Positions 26,770 to 37,911 of a DNA stretch of 64,000 bases are shown here, piece by piece. Origin of the DNA: Gluconobacter oxydans. Its GTDB lineage: Bacteria; Pseudomonadota; Alphaproteobacteria; Acetobacterales; Acetobacteraceae. The notes beneath the pieces are model-generated. The model made no database searches, was not told where the DNA came from, and worked only from the letters and a program-made list of their open reading frames with translations. Location: contig NZ_BJNM01000005.1 of NCBI RefSeq assembly GCF_006539685.1, forward strand, positions 1 to 64,000, given 5' to 3'. Within the stretch, counting starts at the first letter, position 1, and every line of letters begins with the position of its first letter. The position numbers were made by a program, and so were the translations under genes.

Positions 26770-28401
26770 TCAGTCCTGCACAGGCTCTTCGACAGGCCGC
26801 GCGAGGGCATCCCGGATCAGGCCGACCGTCTCCGGCAGTCCAAACAGGGAAGCGAAAATCCCGAAACGCGGCCCTTCGGTCTGTCCGAGCAGCACTTCAT
26901 ACAGGCTCCCGAACCAGGACCGCAGTTCCGGCTTGGCGAAATAGCGCTTGCCAACCTCGAACACGACATCCTGCACATCGCCCGGTGCCGTATCCGGCGC
27001 GAGCTTCGCCAGTTCGTCCGCCAGATCCTCAAGCCCCTTGCGCTCGGTCTCCGTCGGCGCACGATAGGTCTTGTTGGGGTACACCTGCTCCTTGAAATAG
27101 GTCAGCGCACAGTGCACGAGCCGGTCCACATACGGATGCGTCTCGGGCGACAGCGTCGGATCATAGCGCCGCAGGAACTTCCACAGCGTCTCCGGCTTGT
27201 CGGCATTGGCCACGTTCGCAAGGTTCAGCAGCGCCGTATAAGACACCGGGCTGGTGTCTTCCGGACGGATCGTTCCGCCATGAATGAACCACACCGGATT
27301 GGCCATCAGCTCCGGCCCTTCCTGCGTCTCGGCCTTCTGCACGAGTGTCAGGTAATCATCCGTCGCACGCGGAATCACGTCAAAGAACAGACGCTTCGCC
27401 CGCGTCGGCTGCTGGAACATGTACTGCGCCAGGCTCTCCGGCGTGCCGTAACGCAGCCATTCCTCAACCGACAGGCCATTGCCCTTGGATTTGCTGATCT
27501 TCTGCCCCTGCGCATCGAGGAACAGCTCATAGGTCAGACCCGCAGGCGGCTCCTTGCCCAGAATACGGCAGATCTTCGAGGACAGCTTCACACTGTCGAT
27601 CAGATCCTTGCCGGACATTTCATAATCCACGCCCAGTGCATACCAGCGCATGGCCCAGTCGGCCTTCCACTGCATCTTGGCATGACCGCCCAGAACAGAC
27701 GTCTCGAACGTCTTGCCGGCCTCGTCCTTCCAGACCACCGTCCCAGCATCCGGATCGACCTTGATGATCGGCACCTGCATGACCTGCCCGGTCTCGGGAT
27801 GGATCGGCAGAACCGGCGAATAGGTCGCCCGGCGCTCCGGACCAAGCGTCGGAATAATGGTCGCCACGACTTCGTCATGGACTTCAAGCATACGGCGCAG
27901 AGCCGCATCGAACGTGCCGTTGGTGTAATACTGCGTGGCGGAGGCGAATTCGTAGTCGAAACCGAAACTGTCGAGGAACTGGCGAAGGCGCGCATTATTA
28001 TGCGCGGCAAAGCTGTCATATTCGCCAAACGGATCAGGCACCCGCGTCAGCGGCAGCCCCAGATGCTTCGCGAGCATCTCCTGCTCCGGCACATTGGTCG
28101 GCACCTTGCGCAGCGCATCCATGTCATCGGAGAACGCAAGCAGACGCGTCGGACGGCCCGTCAGCGCCTCATAGGCCTGACGCACCCAGGTCGTCCGCGC
28201 CACTTCGCCGAACGTGCCGATATGCGGCAGACCCGACGGACCATAGCCTGTTTCCAGAAGGGCCGGAGCCTGCTCCGAAGCATCAGATGCGCGCGCGTCC
28301 ATGCGCGCGGTGATTTTTCGTGCCTCTTCGAACGGCCATGCTTTCGGAAGCGGCGCGTCAGGAGAGAGGGACGGGGCGATAGGTGTCTTGGTTTTCTGCA
28401 T
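26770..28401 (-). CDS. lysS: Class I lysyl-tRNA synthetase
   Basis: 543 residues. This is the archaeal-type class I enzyme, not the common class II LysRS: it carries PSGLPHIGT (HIGH motif, His60) and KISKSKGN (KMSKS motif) of a Rossmann-fold synthetase, with the alphaproteobacterial-type C-terminal anticodon-binding region. It charges tRNA-Lys with lysine for translation. Only 3 bp separate it from the mprF-like gene, whose family uses Lys-tRNA as donor, so the two form an operon with marC. The ATG at 28401 gives the normal length; 210 bp separate it from the divergent helicase. Confidence 0.96.
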   Translation of the reverse strand: MQKTKTPIAPSLSPDAPLPKAWPFEEARKITARMDARASDASEQAPALLETGYGPSGLPHIGTFGEVARTTWVRQAYEALTGRPTRLLAFSDDMDALRKVPTNVPEQEMLAKHLGLPLTRVPDPFGEYDSFAAHNNARLRQFLDSFGFDYEFASATQYYTNGTFDAALRRMLEVHDEVVATIIPTLGPERRATYSPVLPIHPETGQVMQVPIIKVDPDAGTVVWKDEAGKTFETSVLGGHAKMQWKADWAMRWYALGVDYEMSGKDLIDSVKLSSKICRILGKEPPAGLTYELFLDAQGQKISKSKGNGLSVEEWLRYGTPESLAQYMFQQPTRAKRLFFDVIPRATDDYLTLVQKAETQEGPELMANPVWFIHGGTIRPEDTSPVSYTALLNLANVANADKPETLWKFLRRYDPTLSPETHPYVDRLVHCALTYFKEQVYPNKTYRAPTETERKGLEDLADELAKLAPDTAPGDVQDVVFEVGKRYFAKPELRSWFGSLYEVLLGQTEGPRFGIFASLFGLPETVGLIRDALARPVEEPVQD

Positions 28402-28611
28402 GATTACCGGAAAAGGTAGGGAGACACCTCTCCCCGGTCAAGCAATACGACACATTGCGGTTTCAACCAGACACATCCATGTGGTTACGAAATATTTCAG
28501 GGACTTTTCCGCACTTCCCAAGCCCTTGCAGACAGCCAGCTTTCACGTTCCGTTCGCAAAACCCGCAAAACATCCTCGCCGGATTTTCCCCTACCCGCTA
28601 CACTGGCGACA

Positions 28612-31533
28612 ATGCCCCGCGCCCCCACCTTTCTCTCGCCATTCGACGCTCCGGCCCTCGTCGCCCGTCGCGGCCTGTCCTCGCTTCTCACCCCGGATGG
28701 CGAACTGCTGGACCTGACGGCAGAGGAAACCCGCGAGCGCCTCACCCAACTCCCCCCGCCGCTTCTGGTGCACGGTCCCGCCGCCCTGCGCGCGCTGGAT
28801 CTCTCTCCGCTGTCCCAGCCTGTCCCATGGTTCGACCTGCTGGACCTCTTCCTGTTGGTCCGCCCCGCCACGACCGTCGCCCCCACCCCACGCGGACTGG
28901 CCCTCGCCCTCGGCATCGAACCGCCCGAAACCATCGGCGCGGACCTCCTGCCCGTCCTGTGCGAAACCCTGCTCGACGAACTGCGCCACAAGGCCGAAAC
29001 ACCCGAAGGCACCCGCCTGCGCGCCCTGATGGTTCCCCTGACCCGCGCCGGCTGGGCCTGGAGCGGCGAAGTCACGGACGTTCTCGGCACCCCACGAGAC
29101 ACCACGGGCGCCCATCCCTACGAAGCCATCCGTATCTGGAAACGCCTGCCCCGCTGGGAAGAAACTGCCCCACGTCCCGCCCCCGGAAGCCAACCCGTCT
29201 CCCCGAACGCCGCCCGCCAGCGCCTGCGCGATATCCTCGGAGAAAACGCCGAAATCCGCCCCGGTCAGGCCGATTTCGCCTCCGTCGCCACGGCCGCTTT
29301 CGAGCCACGCGAAAGCATCGGCTCCCCCAATGTCGTCCTCGCCGAAGCCGGAACCGGCACAGGCAAGACACTCGGCTACATCGCCCCCGCCAGCCTCTGG
29401 GCCGAACAGAATGACGGCGCCGTCTGGGTCAGCACCTACACCCGCCACCTCCAGCGCCAGATCGAGCAGGAACTCCGCCGCCTCTACCCGGACGAAACGA
29501 CCCTGCGGGAGAAGGTCGTCGTCCGCAAAGGCCGCGAGAACTATCTGTGCCTGCTGAACATGGAAGACCTGCTCAACGTCGCCACCTCCCGCGGCCCTGA
29601 CGGTTACGCTGCCCTGCTCCCGATGGCCCTGCTCGCCCGCTGGGCCGAAGCCAGCCGCGACGGCGATCTCATGGGCGGTGACCTCCCGGGCTGGTTCGGC
29701 GAACTCTTCGGCCACGGCACATTGTTCGGCGTCGCCGACCGGCGCGGCGAGTGCATCCACGCCGCCTGCCCGCATTACCAGACCTGCTTCGTCGAACACG
29801 GCATCCGCCGTGCCCGTCAGGCCGATCTGGTCGTCGCCAATCACGCCCTCGTCCTCTCGCAGGCCGCCTGGGCCGCCCTCGCCCCACCCGGCCTGCCCGA
29901 CGAAGACACCACCCCCACGCGCTACGTTTTCGACGAAGGCCATCACATCCCCGACGCCGCAGACAGCGCCTTCGCCACAGCCCTGTCCGGCCTCGAAGCA
30001 GCCGAACTCCGCCGCTGGCTGCTCGGCGCCGAAGGCAGCCGATCCCGCGCCCGGGGCCTGCAACGCCGGCTGGACGATCTGGTCGAACGCCTGCCGATGA
30101 TCGACACGCCGCTTCAGGCTGCACTTCAGGCCGCCCGCGCCCTGCCCGCCCCCGGCTGGAGCACGCGTCTGCGCCCGCAGGCCGAGCCCGAACAGGACCC
30201 GGACCTTCCCCCGCTGCCTGGCGAAACATCCTTGCTGATCCCCGAAGAACCCGCGCCGGAAAACCCGTCCGAGGCCTTCCTGCGCGCCCTGGACCACCAG
30301 CTCCGCGCTCGGCAGACCAAGGACAGCCGCGACGGCTATATTTCGGCGGAATGTGACCTGCATCCCGTCAATGAAGACGTCGCCAGCGCCGCCGAAACTC
30401 TCAGCCGTGCCCTGACCCGCCTGCGCGATCCCATCAGAATGCTGGCCGACCGCCTCGCCGCACAGGTCGAGGATGATGCGGAAATGGACGCCCCGACCCG
30501 CCAGCGCATTGAGGCCATGATCCGCACCCTGCACCGCCGCGCCATCAGCCGCCTGTCCGGTTGGATCGGCATGCTGGACGCGCTTCAGACGCCCCCCGAA
30601 CCGGACGTCACCCCCACCTTCGTGGACTTCATCCGCACCGAACGACTGCCCCGCACCCGCGCGACACAGGGCGACCACGACATCGGCCTGTACCGGCACT
30701 GGCTGGACCCGACCATTCCCTTCGTCTCAACGATCCAGACACCGGCCCACGGCCTGCTCATGACGTCCGCCACCCTGCGCGACCAGACCGGCCACGGAGA
30801 TGCCCAGAACGAGGCCAGCTGGCACGCGGCCGAACTGCGTCTGGGCGCCACGCATTTCCTCAAGCCGCCAATCCGCGCTTCGGTCATGAGCCCGTTCGAC
30901 TACGCCACGCAGACGCGCGCCTATGTCATCACGGACGTCTCGGGCGAAATCCCGTCCCTCGCCCACGCCTTCCGTGCCCTGTTCGAAACCGCAGGCGGCG
31001 GCGCGCTCGGCCTGTTCACGGCTATCCGCCGCCTGCGAGAAGTCCACCGCCGCATCCACGAACCACTGGAAACACAGGGCTTCCCGCTCTACGCACAGCA
31101 TGTCGATGCCATGGACAACGCAACCCTGGTGGACGTTTTCCGTACCGAAACCCATAGCTGCCTGCTGGGCACGGACGCCATGCGCGATGGCGTGGACGTC
31201 CCCGGCGAAGCCCTGCGCATGGTCGTGTTTGAAAAAACGCCCTGGCCCCGCCCCGACATCCTGCACCGCGAACGCCGCCGCCTGCTCTCCGAAGGCCGCC
31301 CCGGCGATTACGACGATCGCATCACCAGAATGCGCCTCAGACAGGCTTTCGGGCGTCTTATCCGCCGAGGAGACGACAGAGGCGTTTTCGTCATGCTGGA
31401 CCGCCGCATGCCCTCACGCCTGCTCTCGGCTTTTCCCGACGGGGTCGAGGTCCGGCGCCTCAGCCTCGCTGAGACATTGAAGGATATTGAGGAGTTTCTG
31501 AGCTCCCTGTCCCAGAAACTCCCTGAGGTCTGA
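28612..31533 (+). CDS. DinG-like ATP-dependent DNA helicase with Fe-S site
   Basis: 973 residues. Motif I is AEAGTGTGKT, followed by WVSTYTRHLQRQ, a cysteine cluster (YLCLLNMED, then CIHAACPHYQTC) fitting the four-Cys Fe-S domain of XPD/DinG helicases, and motif II FDEGHH, a variant of DEAH. The C-terminal lobe carries LLMTSATL, GTDAMRDGVDVPG and QAFGRLIRR. Such helicases unwind 5'-3' and resolve R-loops or D-loops. The N-terminal about 200 residues are an extra domain without recognisable motif. ATG 28612 is the first good start after a 210-bp divergent gap with lysS. Confidence 0.9.
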   Translation: MPRAPTFLSPFDAPALVARRGLSSLLTPDGELLDLTAEETRERLTQLPPPLLVHGPAALRALDLSPLSQPVPWFDLLDLFLLVRPATTVAPTPRGLALALGIEPPETIGADLLPVLCETLLDELRHKAETPEGTRLRALMVPLTRAGWAWSGEVTDVLGTPRDTTGAHPYEAIRIWKRLPRWEETAPRPAPGSQPVSPNAARQRLRDILGENAEIRPGQADFASVATAAFEPRESIGSPNVVLAEAGTGTGKTLGYIAPASLWAEQNDGAVWVSTYTRHLQRQIEQELRRLYPDETTLREKVVVRKGRENYLCLLNMEDLLNVATSRGPDGYAALLPMALLARWAEASRDGDLMGGDLPGWFGELFGHGTLFGVADRRGECIHAACPHYQTCFVEHGIRRARQADLVVANHALVLSQAAWAALAPPGLPDEDTTPTRYVFDEGHHIPDAADSAFATALSGLEAAELRRWLLGAEGSRSRARGLQRRLDDLVERLPMIDTPLQAALQAARALPAPGWSTRLRPQAEPEQDPDLPPLPGETSLLIPEEPAPENPSEAFLRALDHQLRARQTKDSRDGYISAECDLHPVNEDVASAAETLSRALTRLRDPIRMLADRLAAQVEDDAEMDAPTRQRIEAMIRTLHRRAISRLSGWIGMLDALQTPPEPDVTPTFVDFIRTERLPRTRATQGDHDIGLYRHWLDPTIPFVSTIQTPAHGLLMTSATLRDQTGHGDAQNEASWHAAELRLGATHFLKPPIRASVMSPFDYATQTRAYVITDVSGEIPSLAHAFRALFETAGGGALGLFTAIRRLREVHRRIHEPLETQGFPLYAQHVDAMDNATLVDVFRTETHSCLLGTDAMRDGVDVPGEALRMVVFEKTPWPRPDILHRERRRLLSEGRPGDYDDRITRMRLRQAFGRLIRRGDDRGVFVMLDRRMPSRLLSAFPDGVEVRRLSLAETLKDIEEFLSSLSQKLPEV

Positions 31534-31590
31534 AGAAACTTTGCTTTTCGCGTCTGGCACATCAATGGACGCCGCATTGTAAATACAAAA

Positions 31591-31629
31591 AGAGCCCGCA
31601 ACTCCCTAAGGTGCTGCGGGCTCTTTTTT
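31591..31629. terminator. Terminator between helicase and TonB-dependent receptor
   Basis: AGAGCCCGCA (31591-31600) pairs with TGCGGGCTCT (31614-31623). Six T follow on the plus strand, and a run of A precedes on the left, so it can also act on the minus-strand receptor transcript. Confidence 0.85.
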
Positions 31630-31650
31630 CATTGCGTCAGAAAGCGGGAC

Positions 31651-34572
31651 TTAGAAGTCTTTGCTGATCTGCAACCAGAAGTTACGCCCAACAACGAACG
31701 ACGAATAAGTCGACGCATCAGTATTCGTTGCACCATCCGGGAAGAACGGCGGAGCCTTGTCCGTAATGTTGTTGATACCCCCCGTGAAGTTCCAAGAATT
31801 GTAGCGGTAACCGAGGGCAATATCCTGCTGTACCATTGCAGGCGCCTTTACGCGGCCATATCCATCAGACAGCTGCATGAACGACGAGCCGTCATTATAA
31901 TGCAGGCCGCCGGTGTAGTTTGCCATATAGGTAAACGAGAACCGGCCGTGCTGCCACGTCGCAGTAGCATAATCACGCCAGCGCGGATTGGACGTGCCAT
32001 TCGGGTAATAGATGGCGTTTGTGTAGTGATAATACTGTCCGCCTGGAGTCTGCTGCTGAGAAAAATTGACCAGGTTCTGCAAATTGTTGCTGATCGTAAT
32101 GGAATCCATGCTTGTCAGACGGATACGATAGTCAAAATCCCAGTCAATACCACTTGTATTCATGGTGCCAAGGTTTTGGTTTATGGCCATGACCTGAGAA
32201 ACCTGTCCGTTAGCTGAACGAGTTACCAAGTCGCAGAGCGCCGTATTAGAGCCGTCGTAGCAATTATTCAGAATATAATTCGTTGAAAGCGAACCAACTG
32301 TCGAACTGACATTATAGTGCCAGAACGTCACCGAGGTAGACAGGCCCGGGATCCAGCGCGGCGTTACAACTGCACCGAATGTATAGGTCCGACCTGCTTC
32401 GGGGCGCAGTTTGGTGTTTCCGCCCATAATCGTCGCTACCTGACCAGCACCCTGCTGGGCGAACGTGGCGGGGTTTGCAACTCCCGCTTTCATGCAGCTT
32501 GCGACAACAACCGGATTGGATGCCCCAGCGCAAGGATCAAGTGCAGTTTCGTAGCTCAGGGACTGCGCACCATAAAGCTCATTAACATTTGGCTGACGGA
32601 ACGATGTTCCAATTGTACCGCGGAAACGGACGTCACGCGTCGGAGCCCAGTCGATAGAAGCTTTCCAGTTCTTGACGCTTCCGAACGTGTTGTAGGACGA
32701 ATAGCGACCCTGCGCGTCGATGGTCAGATCTTTGGCGAGGAAGGCATTCTTGAGAAGCTGGGCCTTTCCTTCGAGGTAACCTTCCGTCACGTTGAAACCG
32801 CCTGACGTCACGCCTTGCGGGTTCGTCAGCGCCGTCCCTGCCTGGATTGCCGGGTCCGGCGTGTAGGTCAGTTGCTCTCCACGATGCTCCATACCCAATG
32901 CGATACCGATATCGCCACCATTAGCCCACGGCATTTTGACGACATGATCATTATGGATACGCAGGTTCAGGTCACGAAGCTGGTAATGACCATGCGATAT
33001 GGTGTTGAGATTGGAGTACTGTGCAGCAGCAGGGGAAAGTGTTGAAAACGGGCTTCCCGCCACACAATTTGGCGTCGACGCGCACAGACCGGGATTATAT
33101 GCCATGCTAGAATCCGGGTCGCCGAAGTTTGTCGGCTCCAGACCATAGCTATTCAGCAGGGCCGGGTAGCTGCCCATGTTGCTCTGCTGGTAGGTATACA
33201 TATTTGAACCATACGTATACGAAATGTCGTATTTCCAGCCTTTGTAGATCACGCCCTGCGCGCCAACCTTGGCCGTTAGCGTGTCACTGGCCGTCTGCGT
33301 CTCACGAGGACCCCACTCATTATAGCGGCGAATCATCTGCAGATCCTCGCCTGTCGTGTTCCCCGGATAGTTCGCCGGGATAGTGATGCCCGTCGGGTAA
33401 GGCCCGGTCGCAGACAATCCACCCTGCACAGACTCGGCCGCCATGTTGGTCATGGAGTTCGAATGTGAATACATTACATTCGAATAGATCGAGAGATGTT
33501 CGTTGACGTCGTAATGCGCGTCACCATTCAGGCTTGCATCCTGAAGCTGGTTTGTCAGGGACGTGTCTTGCGCGAAATTATAGCGCTTCGTTCCTGGAAC
33601 CAGATTACCGTTCAGATCGCTCCGATAGGAATTTTCAGCCCCAAAGAACGAGCCATATGGCGAGTAGCTTGACCCGAAAATGTTCTGGGCCGGGTTAGCA
33701 TAATCTCCAATCTGGATATTATTCCGTGACCAGGAGCGGTTGCCCTGGCGCACCCCACCCTGCGTCATGTACTGGCCGAACAGACTAACGTTGCCCTTGC
33801 CGTGATCGAAATTGAAACCCTTGAACGCAGAGAGGATACCCTGCGGGGCATCACCATGTCCGGTAATGCCACCGCGAATAGTAATGTTGCCGGTATCCAG
33901 ATCGTGACGCAGCTTAATGTTAATGACACCTGAAACAGCATCTGCGCCATACAGCTCAGAGCCACCATCCTTCAGGATTTCAACGCTTGCCACCTGCTGG
34001 ATGGGAACGGCGTTCATGTCAAAGCAGGAGCTGCCACTGTTCAGCGCAGCACGCTTTCCGTCGACCAGCACAAGAACGCGGTTCGTGCCAAGGTTACGGA
34101 TATCCGTGCAGTTCACACCACCACCACCGTTGGTGTCAGTGTTCTGCTGGCTGCTTGACCCTACCGACGGCAGACGCTGGAAAAAGTCAGAAAGCGTAGT
34201 TGCTCCGGTCTGCTGGATCTGCTTCGCGGTAACAATCTGAACAGGGTTCGCATTGGTGTTGTTAGACGTTCCCAGTGCGGAACCCGTGACAACGATGCTT
34301 TCCTGCGTTCCGGAATCTATGGAACGAACTGCGCGAGACTTGTTGACCGCTACAGGTGCGGAAAACTGCGGAGCTGCTACCGGACGAGCCGCCGAGACCG
34401 GAGTTGTTTTTGCAGGCGTCGCAGCAGAACGCACCGGACCATGAGTCACAGTCTTGTGGCGCACATGTGAGGACGTGTGAGTGCTTTCGGTTGCAGCATG
34501 AGCAACGCTAGAAAGCGCTCCCATCCCCAGCACTGATGCGCAAAGTAACGTATTGCGACGCGATACGATCAT
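31651..34572 (-). CDS. TonB-dependent outer-membrane receptor
   Basis: 973 residues. A signal peptide ends near VAHAATES, followed by an Ala/Pro/Thr-rich stretch of about 60 residues. A plug domain has the TonB-box-like ESIVVTGSA, RNLGTNRVLVLVDGKR, and a Cys pair (VNCTDIR and SSCFDMN). A long Asn/Tyr/Ser-rich beta-barrel ends in the terminal Phe expected for outer-membrane insertion. The group resembles RagA/peptide- or carbohydrate-type receptors with the DVVN-like GVINI plug end more than siderophore receptors, but the ligand cannot be told. Base composition is lower in GC than flanking genes. No Fur box was seen. Confidence 0.93.
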   Translation of the reverse strand: MIVSRRNTLLCASVLGMGALSSVAHAATESTHTSSHVRHKTVTHGPVRSAATPAKTTPVSAARPVAAPQFSAPVAVNKSRAVRSIDSGTQESIVVTGSALGTSNNTNANPVQIVTAKQIQQTGATTLSDFFQRLPSVGSSSQQNTDTNGGGGVNCTDIRNLGTNRVLVLVDGKRAALNSGSSCFDMNAVPIQQVASVEILKDGGSELYGADAVSGVINIKLRHDLDTGNITIRGGITGHGDAPQGILSAFKGFNFDHGKGNVSLFGQYMTQGGVRQGNRSWSRNNIQIGDYANPAQNIFGSSYSPYGSFFGAENSYRSDLNGNLVPGTKRYNFAQDTSLTNQLQDASLNGDAHYDVNEHLSIYSNVMYSHSNSMTNMAAESVQGGLSATGPYPTGITIPANYPGNTTGEDLQMIRRYNEWGPRETQTASDTLTAKVGAQGVIYKGWKYDISYTYGSNMYTYQQSNMGSYPALLNSYGLEPTNFGDPDSSMAYNPGLCASTPNCVAGSPFSTLSPAAAQYSNLNTISHGHYQLRDLNLRIHNDHVVKMPWANGGDIGIALGMEHRGEQLTYTPDPAIQAGTALTNPQGVTSGGFNVTEGYLEGKAQLLKNAFLAKDLTIDAQGRYSSYNTFGSVKNWKASIDWAPTRDVRFRGTIGTSFRQPNVNELYGAQSLSYETALDPCAGASNPVVVASCMKAGVANPATFAQQGAGQVATIMGGNTKLRPEAGRTYTFGAVVTPRWIPGLSTSVTFWHYNVSSTVGSLSTNYILNNCYDGSNTALCDLVTRSANGQVSQVMAINQNLGTMNTSGIDWDFDYRIRLTSMDSITISNNLQNLVNFSQQQTPGGQYYHYTNAIYYPNGTSNPRWRDYATATWQHGRFSFTYMANYTGGLHYNDGSSFMQLSDGYGRVKAPAMVQQDIALGYRYNSWNFTGGINNITDKAPPFFPDGATNTDASTYSSFVVGRNFWLQISKDF

Positions 34573-34589
34573 ATTGGAACGAAATCCTA

Positions 34590-34612
34590 CTAAAGGCGGT
34601 GGAGTCCTTTAG
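34590..34612 (-). promoter_or_regulatory. Hairpin in the leader of the TonB-dependent receptor
   Basis: CTAAAGG and CCTTTAG form a perfect 7-bp stem with a 9-nt loop, ending 17 nt before the receptor start. An AGGA at the loop-proximal edge on the minus strand may be the ribosome-binding site. It is a possible translation or stability element. Confidence 0.35.
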
Positions 34613-34720
34613 GCAGATCCTTACGGTCATGTCACCCCAAGCTACCATGGTTACGGTCGTTATATGATAGTTGCGTGACAGGCGTTGCATAAGGGTCACA
34701 TATGCACCTTGCACATATCA

Positions 34721-34758
34721 AAAAAAGGCCGCTCCACCTGCGCGGAACGGCCTTTTTT
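34721..34758 (-). terminator. Intrinsic terminator of groESL
   Basis: AAAAAAGGCCG (34721-34731) pairs with CGGCCTTTTTT (34748-34758). On the minus strand the stem is followed by T, about 60 bp after the groL stop. Confidence 0.85.
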
Positions 34759-34816
34759 GCAATCTTTCGACGCAATTTCCGGCTTTGAAACGAGCCGGAA
34801 ATCAGATTCGACCGGA

Positions 34817-36481
<1,665 letters not shown>

Positions 36482-36507
36482 TTACGAGAGGAAACGGGGA
36501 CGGCTGA

Positions 36508-36798
36508 TCAGCCGATCACACCCATGATGTCGCTCTCTTTCATGATCAGCAGCTCTTCGCCGTCGATCTTGACCTCGGTGCCGGACCACTTGCCGAACAG
36601 CACCTTGTCACCAGCCTTGACGTCCAGAGCCACAACCTGGCCCTGCTCGTTGCGGGCACCCGGGCCGACAGAAACGACTTCGCCTTCGGTCGGCTTGTCC
36701 TTGGCGGTGTCAGGAATGATGATGCCGCCGGCGGTCTTCTCTTCGCCCGTCAGGCGACGGACCACCACGCGGTCATGAAGGGGACGAAACTTCGTCAT
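36508..36798 (-). CDS. groES: Co-chaperonin GroES (10 kDa)
   Basis: 96 residues. Caps the GroEL chamber. [13 protein letters not shown] at the N-terminus, then the mobile loop [14 protein letters not shown] that docks on GroEL. ATG 36798 is chosen from the GGAG upstream; the in-frame extension to 36810 is unneeded. First gene of the groES-groL operon, controlled by the CIRCE at 36876-36902. Confidence 0.98.
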   Translation of the reverse strand: MTKFRPLHDRVVVRRLTGEEKTAGGIIIPDTAKDKPTEGEVVSVGPGARNEQGQVVALDVKAGDKVLFGKWSGTEVKIDGEELLIMKESDIMGVIG

Positions 36799-36875
36799 GG
36801 ATCGCTCCATTTATGGCCACACCCTTGTACAAAGCAGCGTGACCGGGTTGCTGCACTCAATAACTGCAGTGCATT

Positions 36876-36902
36876 TTGGCACTCTCACATGGAGAGTGCC
36901 AA
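36876..36902 (-). promoter_or_regulatory. CIRCE operator (HrcA site) of groESL
   Basis: TTGGCACTC-N9-GAGTGCCAA matches the CIRCE consensus TTAGCACTC-N9-GAGTGCTAA, with both half sites carrying one G/C change that keeps the dyad perfect. It lies between the promoter and the groES RBS. HrcA repression, relieved on heat shock, is the known mechanism. The hrcA gene is not in the window. Confidence 0.95.
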
Positions 36903-36903
36903 A

Positions 36904-36932
36904 GACATAGTCGCCCCCACCTTCTGCGTCAA
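36904..36932 (-). promoter_or_regulatory. Promoter of groESL
   Basis: On the minus strand TTGACG (36927-36932) and TATGTC (36904-36909) are separated by 17 bp, a vegetative-type -35/-10 pair. The start site would fall in the CIRCE element, as in other CIRCE-controlled groE operons. The -35 overlaps the stop codon of the DUF4169 gene. Confidence 0.7.
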
Positions 36933-37135
36933 GGATTCTCGCTTTCGTCCGAAGGTGCTCCGGAAGAAAGTCTGCGCCCGTCCAGAAGCGCCTGCATCCG
37001 CTGTTTCTCAAGCGTTTCAGCCAGTTTCTGCCCTTTGGTCCGGCCGTGCAGAAGGCGGTTCGCATCGGCGACCTTCGCATCCTCTACGCTCTTGCGGCGT
37101 TTGCGTTCCCGACGGAGATTGATGACGTCGCTCAT
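36929..37135 (-). CDS. DUF4169 family small protein
   Basis: 68 residues. The basic, Arg/Lys-rich VINLRRERKRRKSVED start and the ANRLLHGRTKGQK centre match the DUF4169 family of alphaproteobacteria. No function is known. Its stop codon lies inside the -35 region of the groESL promoter, in the same direction, so read-through could add to groES transcription. Confidence 0.8.
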   Translation of the reverse strand: MSDVINLRRERKRRKSVEDAKVADANRLLHGRTKGQKLAETLEKQRMQALLDGRRLSSGAPSDESENP

Positions 37136-37177
37136 GGCTCATGGCCTTCCGGGCATTACAAGACTGGACACACAGAC

Positions 37178-37903
37178 ATGAAACACAGCCCCTCGGACAA
37201 CAAAACCCCTGCTTCCAGCGCGGACGGTCGCATGATCAGCCTGACCGCATCCGATGGCCACAGCTTCAAGGCCTGGGAAGCCGGCTCCGCGGAGTCGCCC
37301 CTCGCCGTCATCGTCGTGCAGGAAATTTTCGGCCTCACCACCCATATCCGCAATGTCTGCAACGACTTCGCGGCCGACGGCTTCCACGTCCTCGCCCCGG
37401 CCGTCTTCGACCGCGTCAAACCCGACGTCATTCTGGAATACACACAGGCCGGCGTGACCGAAGGCCTCGAACTCCGCAGCAAGATCCCGTCCGAAAAGAC
37501 CCTCGCTGACATCGCCGCCTGCGCAAAAGCCCTGCGCGAGGCTGGCCACAAGAAAGTCGGCATCATCGGCTTCTGCTGGGGCGGTCTCCTCGCCTGGCTC
37601 ACCGCCACCCGCACGCATGACGTGGACGCAGCCGTGAGCTGGTATGGCGGCAGCATCGGCAACCATGTCGAAACTGCGCCGCACTGCCCGGTCGAACTGC
37701 ATTTCGGCGGCGAGGATTCCTCCATCCCCCATACCGAAATCCAGAAGATCCGCGACGCCCGCCCCGAGGTCGAGGAATACGTCTATGACGACGCAGGCCA
37801 CGGCTTCGGCTGCCCCGAGCGCCCGAGCTTCAACCGCGATGCCCGTGACCTCGCCTGGTCCCGCAGCGTCGATTTCCTGAAGTCTCATCTCGAACAGAAG
37901 TGA
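37178..37903 (+). CDS. Dienelactone hydrolase family protein
   Basis: 241 residues, alpha/beta hydrolase. The nucleophile elbow is GFCWGG (Cys), the catalytic His is in DDAGHGF, and a Glu pocket residue lies in VVQEIFG, the pattern of DLH-type carboxymethylenebutenolidases. The substrate is probably a small lactone or ester; a chloro-aromatic pathway is not implied. ATG 37178 is the first start of a family-like N-terminus; MISLTASDG a little downstream is an alternative. The stop overlaps or abuts the SDR gene. Confidence 0.92.
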   Translation: MKHSPSDNKTPASSADGRMISLTASDGHSFKAWEAGSAESPLAVIVVQEIFGLTTHIRNVCNDFAADGFHVLAPAVFDRVKPDVILEYTQAGVTEGLELRSKIPSEKTLADIAACAKALREAGHKKVGIIGFCWGGLLAWLTATRTHDVDAAVSWYGGSIGNHVETAPHCPVELHFGGEDSSIPHTEIQKIRDARPEVEEYVYDDAGHGFGCPERPSFNRDARDLAWSRSVDFLKSHLEQK

Positions 37904-37911
37904 GCCCCACC

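Noticed and set aside
25729-28419. Long plus-strand open frame (896 codons) opposite lysS and mprF
   Set aside because: Arg/Pro/His-rich, no domain, mirrors real genes on the minus strand.
28591-30699. Minus-strand open frame (702 codons) opposite the DinG-like helicase
   Set aside because: Gly/Val-rich antisense shadow with no domain.
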